Part shown: positions 36,081 to 45,127 of the stretch, one piece after another | Numbering within the stretch: the first letter of the stretch is position 1 | How the letters are laid out: the number at the start of each line of letters is the position of its first letter | Origin: Bacillus sp. EB01 | GTDB lineage: Bacteria > Bacillota > Bacilli > Bacillales > Cytobacillaceae | Assembly: GCF_000613125.1 (NCBI RefSeq) | Contig: NZ_HG964497.1 | Coordinates: 1,131,490 to 1,195,489, forward strand | Reading direction: 5' to 3' | Length of the DNA: 64,000 bases | Notes under the pieces: model-generated | Told to the model about the DNA's origin: nothing | Databases searched by the model: none | Seen by the model: only the letters and a program-made list of their open reading frames with translations | Translations under genes and position numbers: made by a program

Positions 36081-36938
36081 ATGACCAAAAAGAAGATTGC
36101 CTGGATTACTGATAGTACTGTTTTCCTAACAGAAAAGCTAAAGGCTAACCCCGATGTTTACGTGGTGCCGCTTGAAATCATCTTTGGAAATGATGCTTTT
36201 GAAGATGGTATCGATCTTGATACAGAAACACTTTATCAAAGAATTAACGGCGATAAAGCAGTTCCGAAAACGTCGCAGCCTTCTTCCGGGAAGTTTGCTG
36301 CACTTTTTGAAAAACTCAAAGAGAACTACGATAGTGCAATAGCTGTCCATATCTCCTCTAAACTAAGCGGAACGATGTCAAGCTGCATTGCTGGAGCGGA
36401 AATGGCTGGATTCCCCGTGGAAGCGGTTGATTCAAAGTCGTTGTCCTATGCAATAACCGCGCTGATTGAAAAAGGAATTGAATTTGCTGGGAATGGCCTG
36501 GGGGTTAGCGATATAGCCACAATCCTCCGCGAAGAAGCAGATAACGGCCAAAATTATATGTTACTCGGAAATCTGGATCAATTTTATAAAGGCGGGCGGA
36601 TGTCAGGTACTCAATACCTGCTTGGAAGCATCCTAAAAATAAAGCCGATTATCCGAATTAATACCAACGGGGAATTTGAACTGTTTGAGAAAGTCCGTTC
36701 TGAGAAAAAGGCTGGTGCAAGGCTTGTGGAGCTTTTTGGTGAAGCCCACAGCAAGAACCATATAGAAGAAGTTTGGGTAATGCACGGAAATGTTCCGGAT
36801 AAAGCAAAAGAAATGGAAGCAGCTCTTAAATCAGCCTTTCCAGGGCTAAAAACGTTCATCGGCGAAATTTCCTCAACCATTGCTGCTCATGCCGGCGAAG
36901 GAACGCTCGCTATCATTTGGCACAATGAACCAAAATAA
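36081..36938 (+). CDS. DegV-family fatty-acid-binding protein
   Basis: 285 residues with the DegV layout: ITDSTVFL at the N terminus, TSQPSSGKF (about 63-71), HISSKLSGTMSSC and the C-terminal IGEISSTIAAHAGEGTLAIIW. DegV/FakB-type proteins bind a fatty acid and present it to the FakA kinase. Bacilli carry several paralogues, and the lipid preference cannot be read here. A terminator follows directly. Confidence 0.92.
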   Translation: MTKKKIAWITDSTVFLTEKLKANPDVYVVPLEIIFGNDAFEDGIDLDTETLYQRINGDKAVPKTSQPSSGKFAALFEKLKENYDSAIAVHISSKLSGTMSSCIAGAEMAGFPVEAVDSKSLSYAITALIEKGIEFAGNGLGVSDIATILREEADNGQNYMLLGNLDQFYKGGRMSGTQYLLGSILKIKPIIRINTNGEFELFEKVRSEKKAGARLVELFGEAHSKNHIEEVWVMHGNVPDKAKEMEAALKSAFPGLKTFIGEISSTIAAHAGEGTLAIIWHNEPK

Positions 36939-36945
36939 GTTACCG

Positions 36946-36975
36946 AAAGAGGCCGCGGTTGGCGGGCTCTTTTTT
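36946..36975 (+). terminator. Terminator of degV-like gene
   Basis: AAAGAGGCCGC pairs with GCGGGCTCTTT, then a T run. Confidence 0.75.
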
Positions 36976-37052
36976 GATAAGGCATTCCGGCAAAAGTGAG
37001 ATTTAGGCTGCGCTTCACTATAAATGCCAATCTGGATACTGTAATAAAAATA

Positions 37053-37083
37053 AGGGTTTCCCGATCTTAGCTCGGGAAACCCT
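37053..37083 (-). terminator. Terminator after hmgA
   Basis: AGGGTTTCCCGA (37053-37064) pairs with TCGGGAAACCCT (37072-37083). On the minus strand it is followed by TATTTTTATT. Confidence 0.85.
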
Positions 37084-37093
37084 ATTAATCTTC

Positions 37094-38239
37094 TTAAAGC
37101 CATGAATACATGTAATCCTGATCCTCAATTTCTCTTGCCTTTTTGAATACCTTCAACGGGCGGAAAGTATCAATCATGACCGCAAGTTCGAGTGTTTCTT
37201 TTTTGCCGATGCTTGCCTCGGCCTTTCCTGGATGCGGTCCGTGCGGGATGCCGCTTGGATGCAGGCTTATCGACCCTTGCTTGATTCCCTTCCTGCTCAT
37301 GAAGTTGCCTTCCACATAATACAGCATTTCGTCACTGTTAACGTTGCTGTGGAAATATGGCGCTGGTATAGCCTCCGGATGGTAATCATACATTCTCGGC
37401 ACAAACGAGCAAACAACAAAATTATGGCCTTCGAATGTTTGATGGACCGGCGGCGGCTGATGAACCCTCCCTGTAATTGGCTCAAAATCCTCTATATTAA
37501 ATGCCCATGGATATAGATAACCGTCCCAGCCCACCACATCAAAAGGATGATGGCCGAGGATATGCTGGTGCAAATACCCCCTCGTTTTGGTCAAAACCTC
37601 AAAATCACCCTTCTCATCGAAAGTTTCGAGCGTTTCAGGTCCCCTTATATCCCGCTCACAAAAAGGGCTATGTTCAAGAAGCTGTCCATATTCGTTCCGA
37701 TATCGCCGGGGGGTAGTGATTTGCGAATAGGACTCAACAAACAGGATCTTAGTTTCAGAATCAGGACGTAGCCGGTATATTGTTCCGATTGGAATCACTA
37801 AATAGTCCCCGGGTCTATAATTGAGTGTCCCGAACATCGTCTCCAGTTTTCCCGAACCGTGGTGGATAAAAAGCAATTCATCGCCGTCGCCATTGCGGTA
37901 AAAGGATTCCATTGCGGCAGTGACATGGGCGGTACCAATCAATAAATCGCTGTTGCCCATCAAATATTCCCTTGCTTCAAGCGCATTTCCGGCTGTCTTG
38001 AGTTCCGGTGTATAAAAATGCCTATGCCGCAGCACCCCTTCTGCCTCGTAATCTGGTAAAAAAGGAATTATTTTTTCTGCTTTGACTACCTCTGTCGGCA
38101 TATGGACATGGTAAAGTATCGATTGGGTTCCTGAAAACCCTTTTGTTCCCATTACCTGCTCCCTGTATAGCGTGCCGTCTTCCTTTCTGAAAATCGTGTG
38201 CCGTTTCCGGGGGATTTTCCCCAACTGCCTATAATACAT
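37094..38239 (-). CDS. hmgA: Homogentisate 1,2-dioxygenase
   Basis: Non-haem iron enzyme that opens the ring of homogentisate to maleylacetoacetate in tyrosine breakdown. Cupin fold of 381 residues with the iron-site region IPAPYFHSNVNSDEMLYYVEG (His and Glu, about 293-313) and SLHPSGIPHGPHPG (His, about 325-338). It is the last gene of the group aminotransferase, flavin reductase-like, FAH-family and hmgA. The start overlaps a GGGGTGA ribosome binding site at the end of the FAH gene. Confidence 0.93.
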   Translation of the reverse strand: MYYRQLGKIPRKRHTIFRKEDGTLYREQVMGTKGFSGTQSILYHVHMPTEVVKAEKIIPFLPDYEAEGVLRHRHFYTPELKTAGNALEAREYLMGNSDLLIGTAHVTAAMESFYRNGDGDELLFIHHGSGKLETMFGTLNYRPGDYLVIPIGTIYRLRPDSETKILFVESYSQITTPRRYRNEYGQLLEHSPFCERDIRGPETLETFDEKGDFEVLTKTRGYLHQHILGHHPFDVVGWDGYLYPWAFNIEDFEPITGRVHQPPPVHQTFEGHNFVVCSFVPRMYDYHPEAIPAPYFHSNVNSDEMLYYVEGNFMSRKGIKQGSISLHPSGIPHGPHPGKAEASIGKKETLELAVMIDTFRPLKVFKKAREIEDQDYMYSWL

Positions 38240-38243
38240 AGAG

Positions 38244-39176
38244 TCACCCCATTTCCCTTGAAATTACATTTCTTAAGGTTCCCAATTTATCAATCTGGAG
38301 CTCTACTATATCGCCTGACTGCAGCCAGCGATGTACATCTTCCCCAAGCTCAAGGATGCAGCCGGTCCCAACTGTGCCCGATCCAATCAGTTCGCCTGGA
38401 TGAAGCGTTACCCCTGCCGAAGCACGTTTCAGCATTTCAGCAAATGAATAGTGGATTTCCTTCATGTTTCCTTTTGAAAGGAGCTGGCCATTAATGGACG
38501 CCTTCATTTCTAAATCAAACCCTTTTTTGTCCAATAACCCGATTAATTCGTCCGCTGTAACGATCCACGGCCCGATTGAGGTGGCGAAATCCTTTCCTTT
38601 TGCAGGGCCAAGCCCAACCTTCATTTCTTTTTGCTGAAAATCCCGAGCACTCCAGTCATTGAGGATGCAATAACCGAATATATAATCGTCAGCTTCATCC
38701 ACTCGGATATTCTTGCCGGTCTTGCCAATCACACAGCCAATTTCGAGCTCGTAGTCAAGTTTTCGACAGCCCTTCGGTTTCTCAATTTTCTCTTCTGGGC
38801 CTTTTATAGCAAGATGATTTGAAAAATAAAAGACCGGTATCTCATACCATTCATCAATCATGCCGAGTCCTCTATTTTCACGTGCAGTTTTTACATGAGC
38901 CTCAAATGCATAGAAGTCTCTGAAGCTTCTTGGGTTAGGCAGCGGAGCCAGAAGCCTTACCTCCTCAAGGGAATAAACCCCTTGCGACTTCCCATCCAAC
39001 CCACTGTTAACTTTTTTTGCCAAGATGAAATTCTCCTCTGACTTGTCGAGAAACTCAAGCATTGACTGAGGCAGTCGGCCCTCGGATGCTTCACTCATAT
39101 CAACGGCATGGCGGTCATCCAACAGCCAGCCTGCAGCTTGTTCCCCACTTTTCTTTACAAATGATATAAATCTCAT
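38244..39176 (-). CDS. Fumarylacetoacetate hydrolase-family protein
   Basis: 310 residues. The FAH domain spans about 90-300 with GPEEKIEKPKGCRKLDYELEIGCVIGKTGKNI (metal-binding Glu residues), GYCILNDWSARDFQQKEMK and GELIGSGTVGTGCILE. It probably hydrolyses fumarylacetoacetate (or maleylacetoacetate) to fumarate and acetoacetate after HmgA. No maleylacetoacetate isomerase gene is seen nearby, so the enzyme may take the maleyl form directly. Its ATG overlaps the stop of the flavin reductase-like gene (ATGA). Confidence 0.88.
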   Translation of the reverse strand: MRFISFVKKSGEQAAGWLLDDRHAVDMSEASEGRLPQSMLEFLDKSEENFILAKKVNSGLDGKSQGVYSLEEVRLLAPLPNPRSFRDFYAFEAHVKTARENRGLGMIDEWYEIPVFYFSNHLAIKGPEEKIEKPKGCRKLDYELEIGCVIGKTGKNIRVDEADDYIFGYCILNDWSARDFQQKEMKVGLGPAKGKDFATSIGPWIVTADELIGLLDKKGFDLEMKASINGQLLSKGNMKEIHYSFAEMLKRASAGVTLHPGELIGSGTVGTGCILELGEDVHRWLQSGDIVELQIDKLGTLRNVISREMG

Positions 39177-39802
39177 TTTTTATCACCGGAATTCACAATG
39201 CGCGCTTGCTCAAACGTGGAGGCTAGCGGCCTTGTATAAAAATTGCCGGCAAGCCTTCCAATAGGATGAAGGGGTTCAGCTAGAATCCGGCCCTGATCAT
39301 GGAGTTCATCGTCCATATGGACATGGACGACTCTTCCAATTACTAGGCTCCCCGCACCGGCGTGTTCTCCGAAATGAAGAACCTGCTCTAGCTCACATTC
39401 AAAGTTTATTTTCGATTCTCTTATTCTTGGGACAGCAATTTTTTCAGAAGGGGCCTTCGTCAGGCCTGATGCTTCAAACTCATCAATATCGGGAGTAAAT
39501 TCCATAGCACAAATATTCATTTTTTCAGCGATTTCTTCACTAACGATGTTGATGACAAATTGCCCTGTTTCTTCAATATTTGTTAATGTATCCTTTTTGG
39601 CTCCGTCCGTTCCACGCCTCATGGGTGAAAAACAGACTAGCATTGGGTCGGCACTGATAGCCGTAAAAAAGCTGAATGGTGCAGCATTGGCGACGCCATT
39701 CTTACTTAACGTCGATACAAACGCGATTGGCCTCGGGATGATTGCTCCAGTCAAAAGCTTGTAGCAGTCCCGCCAAGGCATAGTTGTCGGTGTAAATTCC
39801 AT
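39173..39802 (-). CDS. Flavin reductase-like FMN-binding split-barrel protein
   Basis: 209 residues with the flavin reductase domain: PRPIAFVSTLSKNGVANAAPFSFFTAISADPMLVCFSPMRR (about 23-63), then DTLTNIEETGQFVINIV. It belongs to the DIM6/NTAB group. It is translationally coupled to the FAH gene and 2 bases from the aminotransferase gene, so a role in aromatic catabolism is likely. The reaction is unknown. It might supply reduced FMN or act on an intermediate. Confidence 0.87.
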   Translation of the reverse strand: MEFTPTTMPWRDCYKLLTGAIIPRPIAFVSTLSKNGVANAAPFSFFTAISADPMLVCFSPMRRGTDGAKKDTLTNIEETGQFVINIVSEEIAEKMNICAMEFTPDIDEFEASGLTKAPSEKIAVPRIRESKINFECELEQVLHFGEHAGAGSLVIGRVVHVHMDDELHDQGRILAEPLHPIGRLAGNFYTRPLASTFEQARIVNSGDKK

Positions 39803-39804
39803 AG

Positions 39805-40908
39805 TTAAACTACCCCTTCTGTGGTAAAGGCGTAAATTTCAGCAAGGAGGGAATCATTCTCTTCCCTCGTTCCCATAGCGATTCGGAGCCCCTCCGGGTA
39901 TGACGAAGAAGACAATGCCTTTACGAATATCCCTTTTTCCGCTAGCTTCTTCTCAAGCTGAAGGGCTGGGAAACTTACCGGGATAAAAAGAAAGTTGGCT
40001 TCAGAAGGAAGCGGTTGAAGCCCGAGTGCAGAAAGCTTTTCCGATAGGTACTTCCGTTCAACCCGGTTCTTTTCAGCTGATTCGGCAACATGCTTTAGAT
40101 CCGTTAGCGAGGCAGCTGCAGCAGCGGCTCCGAAACGGTTGACATTGTAAACATCCTTCACTTTTTTCAGTTCCCTAGAAATCGATTCGTCCATCATCCC
40201 GTAGCCAACCCTTAGCCCGGCAAGGCCGTGCATTTTTGAAAAGGTCCTCAGGAACACACAGTTTTTATACTTGGAAAGGATTGCTTCTGTATCAATCAAG
40301 TTTCCGTGCGTTACATACTCTGCATAAGCCTCATCAATAACAACCATGATATGGGCAGGAATATCGTCGATAAAGTCCAGAAGCGTTTCTTTTTCAACAA
40401 TCGTCCCGGTCGGGTTATTTGGATTGCAAACAAAGATCATTTTTGTTTTCGGTGTAATATGTGCCCGCATCGCTTCGAGATCGTGAACACCATTCTTTAG
40501 AGGAACAGTCACGGGAACTCCGCCTTCAATCAGCACATTTGTCCTGTAACGTGGAAATGTGCAATCTGCCATTATCGCTTCATCACCAATACTGATGTAG
40601 GCTCTTGTTAACTGCCTGATGATTTCGTCTGATCCATTTCCAATTGAAAAGTTATCTTCCCGCAATCCGTGGTGTTTGCTTAGTGACCGGAGGAGAAAAG
40701 CATACGAACCGTCGGGATAAATAGCTGTTCTTGTTAGTTCCTGTTTTGCTGCTTCAAGGGCAAGCGGAGAAGGCCCGTACGGATTCTCATTATCAGCCAT
40801 CCGAATAATCCGTTCATAGCCCAGCGTTTTTTGGCAGTCTTCGGGTGAAGCGCCAATCAGGTATGGGATGACTGCGGAAAGCTCATCCCTCGGTTTAATC
40901 ACAGTCAT
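39805..40908 (-). CDS. Class I/II aminotransferase, HisC-like, probably aromatic amino acid aminotransferase
   Basis: About 367 residues. PLP fold with NENPYGPSPLALEAAKQEL, YPDGSYAFLLRSLSKHHGL, CNPNNPTGTIVE, VIDEAYAEYV and the PLP lysine in RTFSKMHGLAGLRVGYG. HisC-like enzymes often also transaminate tyrosine and phenylalanine. No other histidine genes are near, and it heads the flavin reductase-FAH-hmgA group, so tyrosine to 4-hydroxyphenylpyruvate is the likely role. The ATG at 40908 is preferred to the upstream TTG because AAAGGA lies about 8 bases before it. Confidence 0.88.
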   Translation of the reverse strand: MTVIKPRDELSAVIPYLIGASPEDCQKTLGYERIIRMADNENPYGPSPLALEAAKQELTRTAIYPDGSYAFLLRSLSKHHGLREDNFSIGNGSDEIIRQLTRAYISIGDEAIMADCTFPRYRTNVLIEGGVPVTVPLKNGVHDLEAMRAHITPKTKMIFVCNPNNPTGTIVEKETLLDFIDDIPAHIMVVIDEAYAEYVTHGNLIDTEAILSKYKNCVFLRTFSKMHGLAGLRVGYGMMDESISRELKKVKDVYNVNRFGAAAAAASLTDLKHVAESAEKNRVERKYLSEKLSALGLQPLPSEANFLFIPVSFPALQLEKKLAEKGIFVKALSSSSYPEGLRIAMGTREENDSLLAEIYAFTTEGVV

Positions 40909-41055
40909 TCCCACTTTCCTTTCCTGTTCCAATACAATTTTAATAGTAGGCTAATAAATCAGCTTCTATTGAACTAGTAGATGTGGTCTTTGAAATAGTT
41001 CGCCAACTTTATTGAAACGACTTGAGCTAGCTAGGTGAATGTTCTCCTAACTGTA

Positions 41056-41211
41056 TTTCGAGTACAATTTGATGATCGCTGATAGCCAAAATGTCCTTGA
41101 AACTGTATTTCGAGTACAATTTGGTGTTGCCTGAAAGCTAAAATGTCCTTGAAACTGTATTTCAAGGACATTTTGATGCCGCCGAATAGCTAAAATGTCC
41201 TTGAACTTAAA
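41056..41211. repeat. Three tandem palindromic units of 52 bp (family A, locus 2)
   Basis: Units start at 41056, 41108 and 41160 (steps of exactly 52) with TTTCGAGTACA or TTTCAAGGACA and end with AATGTCCTTGAA. TGTCCTTGAAA and TTTCAAGGACA form a perfect 11-bp hairpin at 41142-41170. The family matches 7812-7965. It lies in the 364-base gap between hppD and the aminotransferase gene. Confidence 0.85.
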
Positions 41212-41272
41212 TTAATAGAAATATCCGATACTTCTAGATAGTGAAACACCTTTACACTTCGTCTTTTAAAAG

Positions 41273-42388
41273 TTACAAGTTCCCTCTTTTCGCCTGTTCG
41301 CGTTCAATTGATTCAAAAAGCGCCTTGAAGTTACCCTCGCCGAAGCCTCTTGCACCTTTACGCTGAATAACCTCAATAAATAGTGTTGGGCGGTCAACGA
41401 TTGGCTTCGTGAAAATTTGCAGCAGGTAACCTTCATCATCGCGGTCTACAAGGATGCTAAGCTCGCGCAGCTTCGAAATTTCCTCATCAATTTTTCCAAC
41501 CCGTCCAACAAGATCGTCGTAATAGGAATCCGGCGTCGACAGGAATTCAACTCCGTTGTCCTTGAGTGCAGCAACGGTAGAAACAATGTCTTCTGTCAGG
41601 ATGGCAAGGTGCTGGACGCCTGGTCCGTTATAGAACTCAAGGTATTCCTGGATTTGGGATTTTCGTTTTCCCTCGGCAGGCTCATTGATAGGGAACTTGA
41701 TTCGGCCGCCATTGTGCATCACTTTTGACATAAGCGCGGAATATTCGGTAGAGATATCCTCGTCGGAGAAGTGTTTCATCTCCTTGAAGCCCATTACTTT
41801 TTCGTAATACTCTACCCACTCCTCCATCACCTCGACATTACCGACAACATGATCTACGGCAATCAAGCCGGCGTCAGGTACCTGGACAGTGTCTGTGAAT
41901 CTATCAAAACCAGGCAGGAATGCACCTTTATAATCCTGGCGCTCGATTAGTGAATGAACTGTATCGCCATACGTACCAATGACAGCCTTTTTAACTGTTC
42001 CAAATTCGTCGTTAAGTACAGTCGGCGCCTCTAAAGCGATGGCACCGCGGTCGACCGCTGCACCAAAAGCTTTTTCAACATCATCAACCAGCAAGGCTAT
42101 ATCTTTTACGCCATCTCCATGTTTTTTAACAAAAGAAGCAACATCACTATTTTCATCATATGAGCCAGTTATCACCAAGCGGATTTTTCTTTGCTGGAGT
42201 ACGTAGGAAACAGTCTGGCGATTTCCAGTTTCAAGTCCTGAATAGGCCACAGTCCTAAAGCCAAATGCCTTGCAGAAAAAATATGCAGCCTGTTTGGCAT
42301 TACCAGTATAAATTTCCATGTAATCGACATCCCGGACCGGAAAAAAATCCTCTGTTACTTCGTTCAATGATAATTTTTGCTCTTGCAT
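41273..42388 (-). CDS. hppD: 4-Hydroxyphenylpyruvate dioxygenase
   Basis: Iron enzyme that turns 4-hydroxyphenylpyruvate into homogentisate. 371 residues with two VOC halves. The iron ligands are His in VDHVVGNVE (about 178), His in GPGVQHLAILTEDI (about 257) and Glu in LFIEVIQRKG (about 338), and the C-terminal GFGEGNFKALFESIE motif is complete. AAGGAGG precedes the ATG. It lies only 37 bases after the E3 gene, so it looks like the last gene of the phenylalanine dehydrogenase-2-oxoacid dehydrogenase operon. Confidence 0.96.
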   Translation of the reverse strand: MQEQKLSLNEVTEDFFPVRDVDYMEIYTGNAKQAAYFFCKAFGFRTVAYSGLETGNRQTVSYVLQQRKIRLVITGSYDENSDVASFVKKHGDGVKDIALLVDDVEKAFGAAVDRGAIALEAPTVLNDEFGTVKKAVIGTYGDTVHSLIERQDYKGAFLPGFDRFTDTVQVPDAGLIAVDHVVGNVEVMEEWVEYYEKVMGFKEMKHFSDEDISTEYSALMSKVMHNGGRIKFPINEPAEGKRKSQIQEYLEFYNGPGVQHLAILTEDIVSTVAALKDNGVEFLSTPDSYYDDLVGRVGKIDEEISKLRELSILVDRDDEGYLLQIFTKPIVDRPTLFIEVIQRKGARGFGEGNFKALFESIEREQAKRGNL

Positions 42389-42425
42389 TTATGTAGCCTC
42401 CTTTGGATTTTTAAATTGGAATGGA

Positions 42426-43877
42426 TTATTTTTTTTCGGCGATTGGTTCTTCCACCTGCTTTTTTTGCGGTTTTAAATGGACTGCTTTTCCTTTAAGGCC
42501 TTCTGCTGCTTCAAGCATTGCTTCTGCCAGACCTGGATGCGGGAATGAGGGAAACGTAAAATCCTCTTCACGGGCGCCCATCTCAAGCCCGATTATACCT
42601 CCTGCTATTAATTCATGAGCACCCTCACCGATGATATGAACACCGAGGATGACATCTGTCCCCTGTTCGGAAACAATCTTTACAAAACCATACTTTTTGC
42701 CAGCTAGCCCGCTAATTCCATTGGAAGCGAAAGGAAAATGATTCGTTGTAACCTCAAGTCCTTGATCAATCGCTTTTTCTTCGCTAAGGCCCACAGCTGC
42801 AATCGGCGGACGAGTAAAGGCGATCTGAGGAAGAAACCGTAAATCCACCAATGAAGACTCGATTCCGCATGCCACTTCGGCCGCTGCTTTCCCTTGTTTT
42901 ATAGCTTTTGAGGCGAGAAAGGGCCCGCCTGTAATATCACCGATCGCAAAGATTCGCTCAAAATTCGTTCTGCACTTTTCATTAACCTTTACATAACCGT
43001 TATCATCGAGAGTGATTCCTATTCGCTTGAGTCCTAGCTCATCACTGTTAGGAAGTTTCTTTTCACCATAAAAGAAATGGGTTGGGGACAAGGTTGTCTC
43101 TCCTGTTTGTGAAGCGAAGACAATGGTTACACCATCTGTCTGCTCAATCACCTCCTTAATGAAACAATCCTTCAGTACATGAATTTTTTCTTTTTTAAAA
43201 ATCCGGGACAGTTCCCTTGAAATAGAAGAATCATACGGAAATTCGTTAACTCCTTCTGGTAGCAGCAAGGTGACCTCAGACCCTAGTGCCCTGTACGCCA
43301 TTGCCATTTCCAAGCGAATCATATCCACTCCATATATCGCAAGGTGCTCAGGAATATCCTCAAGGAATGAAATTGACCATGAATTGACAATCCTCTTACC
43401 TGTCTTGAATGTACCGCCATCGTCTGGCCGAACTCCTGTGGCGATGATTGCCTGGTTAAAGTCATAAAGCTCATAGTTGTCTCCTTGCTCAACACCAATC
43501 CGCGTTTCGGAGATAAAAAAAGCTGTTCCCTTTAGTATTTGTACTTTATTAGCTTTGCAGAGAGCTTCCACCCCTGTTCTTAGTCCCTCTACAGTCCATT
43601 TTTGATATTCTTTTAATCTTTCAAAATTAACCCCAAGACGATCAGTTTCAATTCCAAAGACAGCATTTTTCTTGGAATCTTCCAATCTTGCAGAAGCTGT
43701 TGTGATCACCTTTGAAGGAATGCAGCCTTTATTGAGGCAAATCCCTCCTAAATCAGCTTTTTCAATTAAAAGCACCTGTCGTCCAAGCTGTGCCGCCCGA
43801 ATTGCTGCATGATAGCCGCCAGGGCCGCCCCCGATGATGACAAGATCTGCCCCATTTGCCATTTCACCGACAACCAT
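42426..43877 (-). CDS. lpdA: Dihydrolipoyl dehydrogenase (E3)
   Basis: FAD enzyme that reoxidises the lipoyl arm of the E2 protein. 483 residues: FAD motif IIGGGPGGYHAAIRAAQLG, redox disulfide GGICLNKGCIPSK (two Cys about 47 and 52), NAD-binding region, and the C-terminal dimer motif with the active His in SFPHPGLAEAMLEA. It starts at the base after the E2 stop. It is dedicated to the complex coded here rather than the general E3, judging by its place. Confidence 0.95.
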   Translation of the reverse strand: MVVGEMANGADLVIIGGGPGGYHAAIRAAQLGRQVLLIEKADLGGICLNKGCIPSKVITTASARLEDSKKNAVFGIETDRLGVNFERLKEYQKWTVEGLRTGVEALCKANKVQILKGTAFFISETRIGVEQGDNYELYDFNQAIIATGVRPDDGGTFKTGKRIVNSWSISFLEDIPEHLAIYGVDMIRLEMAMAYRALGSEVTLLLPEGVNEFPYDSSISRELSRIFKKEKIHVLKDCFIKEVIEQTDGVTIVFASQTGETTLSPTHFFYGEKKLPNSDELGLKRIGITLDDNGYVKVNEKCRTNFERIFAIGDITGGPFLASKAIKQGKAAAEVACGIESSLVDLRFLPQIAFTRPPIAAVGLSEEKAIDQGLEVTTNHFPFASNGISGLAGKKYGFVKIVSEQGTDVILGVHIIGEGAHELIAGGIIGLEMGAREEDFTFPSFPHPGLAEAMLEAAEGLKGKAVHLKPQKKQVEEPIAEKK

Positions 43878-45116
43878 CTATACCAACTCCAGTATTAGCA
43901 GCCTTGGGTTAGCGATATATGCTGCAAATTTGTTAGTAAACTTAACCGCTGTCGCACCATCTGCAACTCTGTGGTCAAACGACATTGACAGGTTCATGAT
44001 CGAGCGAATTTCAATTTCATCCTGCTCGTTAACGACAGGCATTTTTTTAGTTTTATGGAACGAAACAAGCGCAACCTGAGGGTGCTGAATAATTGGGGTA
44101 GCCCCAATGCTGCCGCCCAATGGGCCGACATTGCTTATAGTAAAAGTTCCCCCCTTGATATCCTCTAAGGTTAACTGATTGCTTAATGCCTTCTCTGTAA
44201 GCACCTTCATTTCAGCTTGGATTTCTGGCAAGGATTTGGTTTGCACATCACGGATCACAGGAACAACCAGTCCGTCTTCAGTGTCCACGGCGGTTCCGAT
44301 GTGGTGCTGGTCAATAAACTGAATCCGCTCGTTTTCTTCATCAAGTATCGAATTGAAAATAGGAAACTCTTTTAAACAAACCGATAAAGTTTTAATGAAT
44401 AAAGCAGTGGCTGATACCTGCCTGCCCTCAAGCTTTAATTCCTTTCTAAATTCTATGAGGTTAGTAACATCAATTTCTTCGAAGTGTGTACAATGTGGGA
44501 TTGTCTGGATGGAATGCAGCAAGTTCTTTGCAATTTGTTTGCGTCTGCCCCTGAACGGAATGAAACCCGCCTCCTGGTTGTGCGCAGTACGGTCTATTGC
44601 TCTTTCTGTTAACATTGCTGACTGTTGTGTGTGGATTCTCTTGCGGCCGCTTAAAAAATTGTAAACATCTTGGTCTGTTATTCTACCTGCTGGACCGCTG
44701 CCTTTAACATCCTCAATTCGGATGCCGTTCTCCCTGGCAATTTTCCGTGTGTAGGGGGATGCTAAAACTCTTGGGAATAAAGGTTTTATTTGTTCAGAGC
44801 TGGTAAAGGAATTCTGTTCATTTCCGTTTGCCAGGATATGAGCAGGAACTGTAACTTGTTCAGCAATTCCCCTGTTAATGGCTCCATCTGCTTCCAAAAT
44901 GAGCAGTGTTGTTCCGACTGGTACGGTTTCTCCGGGACTTACCCTGAATTCCTTCACAATACCAGCAGCGGGTGAAGGAATTTCCGCGGTCATTTTATCG
45001 GTCTGTACTTCAAGCAATGGGTCATCGGCTTTCACTACATCACCAGGTTTGACGAGAAAGCAATTGATTCCGGCTTCTGCCATGCCTTCTCCAATGTCAT
45101 GGAGCTTAACCTCCAT
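43878..45116 (-). CDS. 2-Oxoacid dehydrogenase E2, dihydrolipoamide acyltransferase
   Basis: 412 residues. A lipoyl domain (about 1-77) has the modified lysine in EVQTDKMTAEIP. A peripheral subunit-binding domain (about 115-150) contains ASPYTRKIARENGI and GPAGRITDQDVYNFL. The catalytic domain (about 185-412) ends with the active motif MSFDHRVADGATAVKF. The acyl group cannot be assigned by eye. The place between phenylalanine dehydrogenase and HPPD suggests aryl-acyl groups such as phenylacetyl, but branched-chain or acetyl groups are alternatives. TAGGAGGTGA precedes the ATG. Confidence 0.93.
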   Translation of the reverse strand: MEVKLHDIGEGMAEAGINCFLVKPGDVVKADDPLLEVQTDKMTAEIPSPAAGIVKEFRVSPGETVPVGTTLLILEADGAINRGIAEQVTVPAHILANGNEQNSFTSSEQIKPLFPRVLASPYTRKIARENGIRIEDVKGSGPAGRITDQDVYNFLSGRKRIHTQQSAMLTERAIDRTAHNQEAGFIPFRGRRKQIAKNLLHSIQTIPHCTHFEEIDVTNLIEFRKELKLEGRQVSATALFIKTLSVCLKEFPIFNSILDEENERIQFIDQHHIGTAVDTEDGLVVPVIRDVQTKSLPEIQAEMKVLTEKALSNQLTLEDIKGGTFTISNVGPLGGSIGATPIIQHPQVALVSFHKTKKMPVVNEQDEIEIRSIMNLSMSFDHRVADGATAVKFTNKFAAYIANPRLLILELV

Positions 45117-45127
45117 TCTTTCACCTC

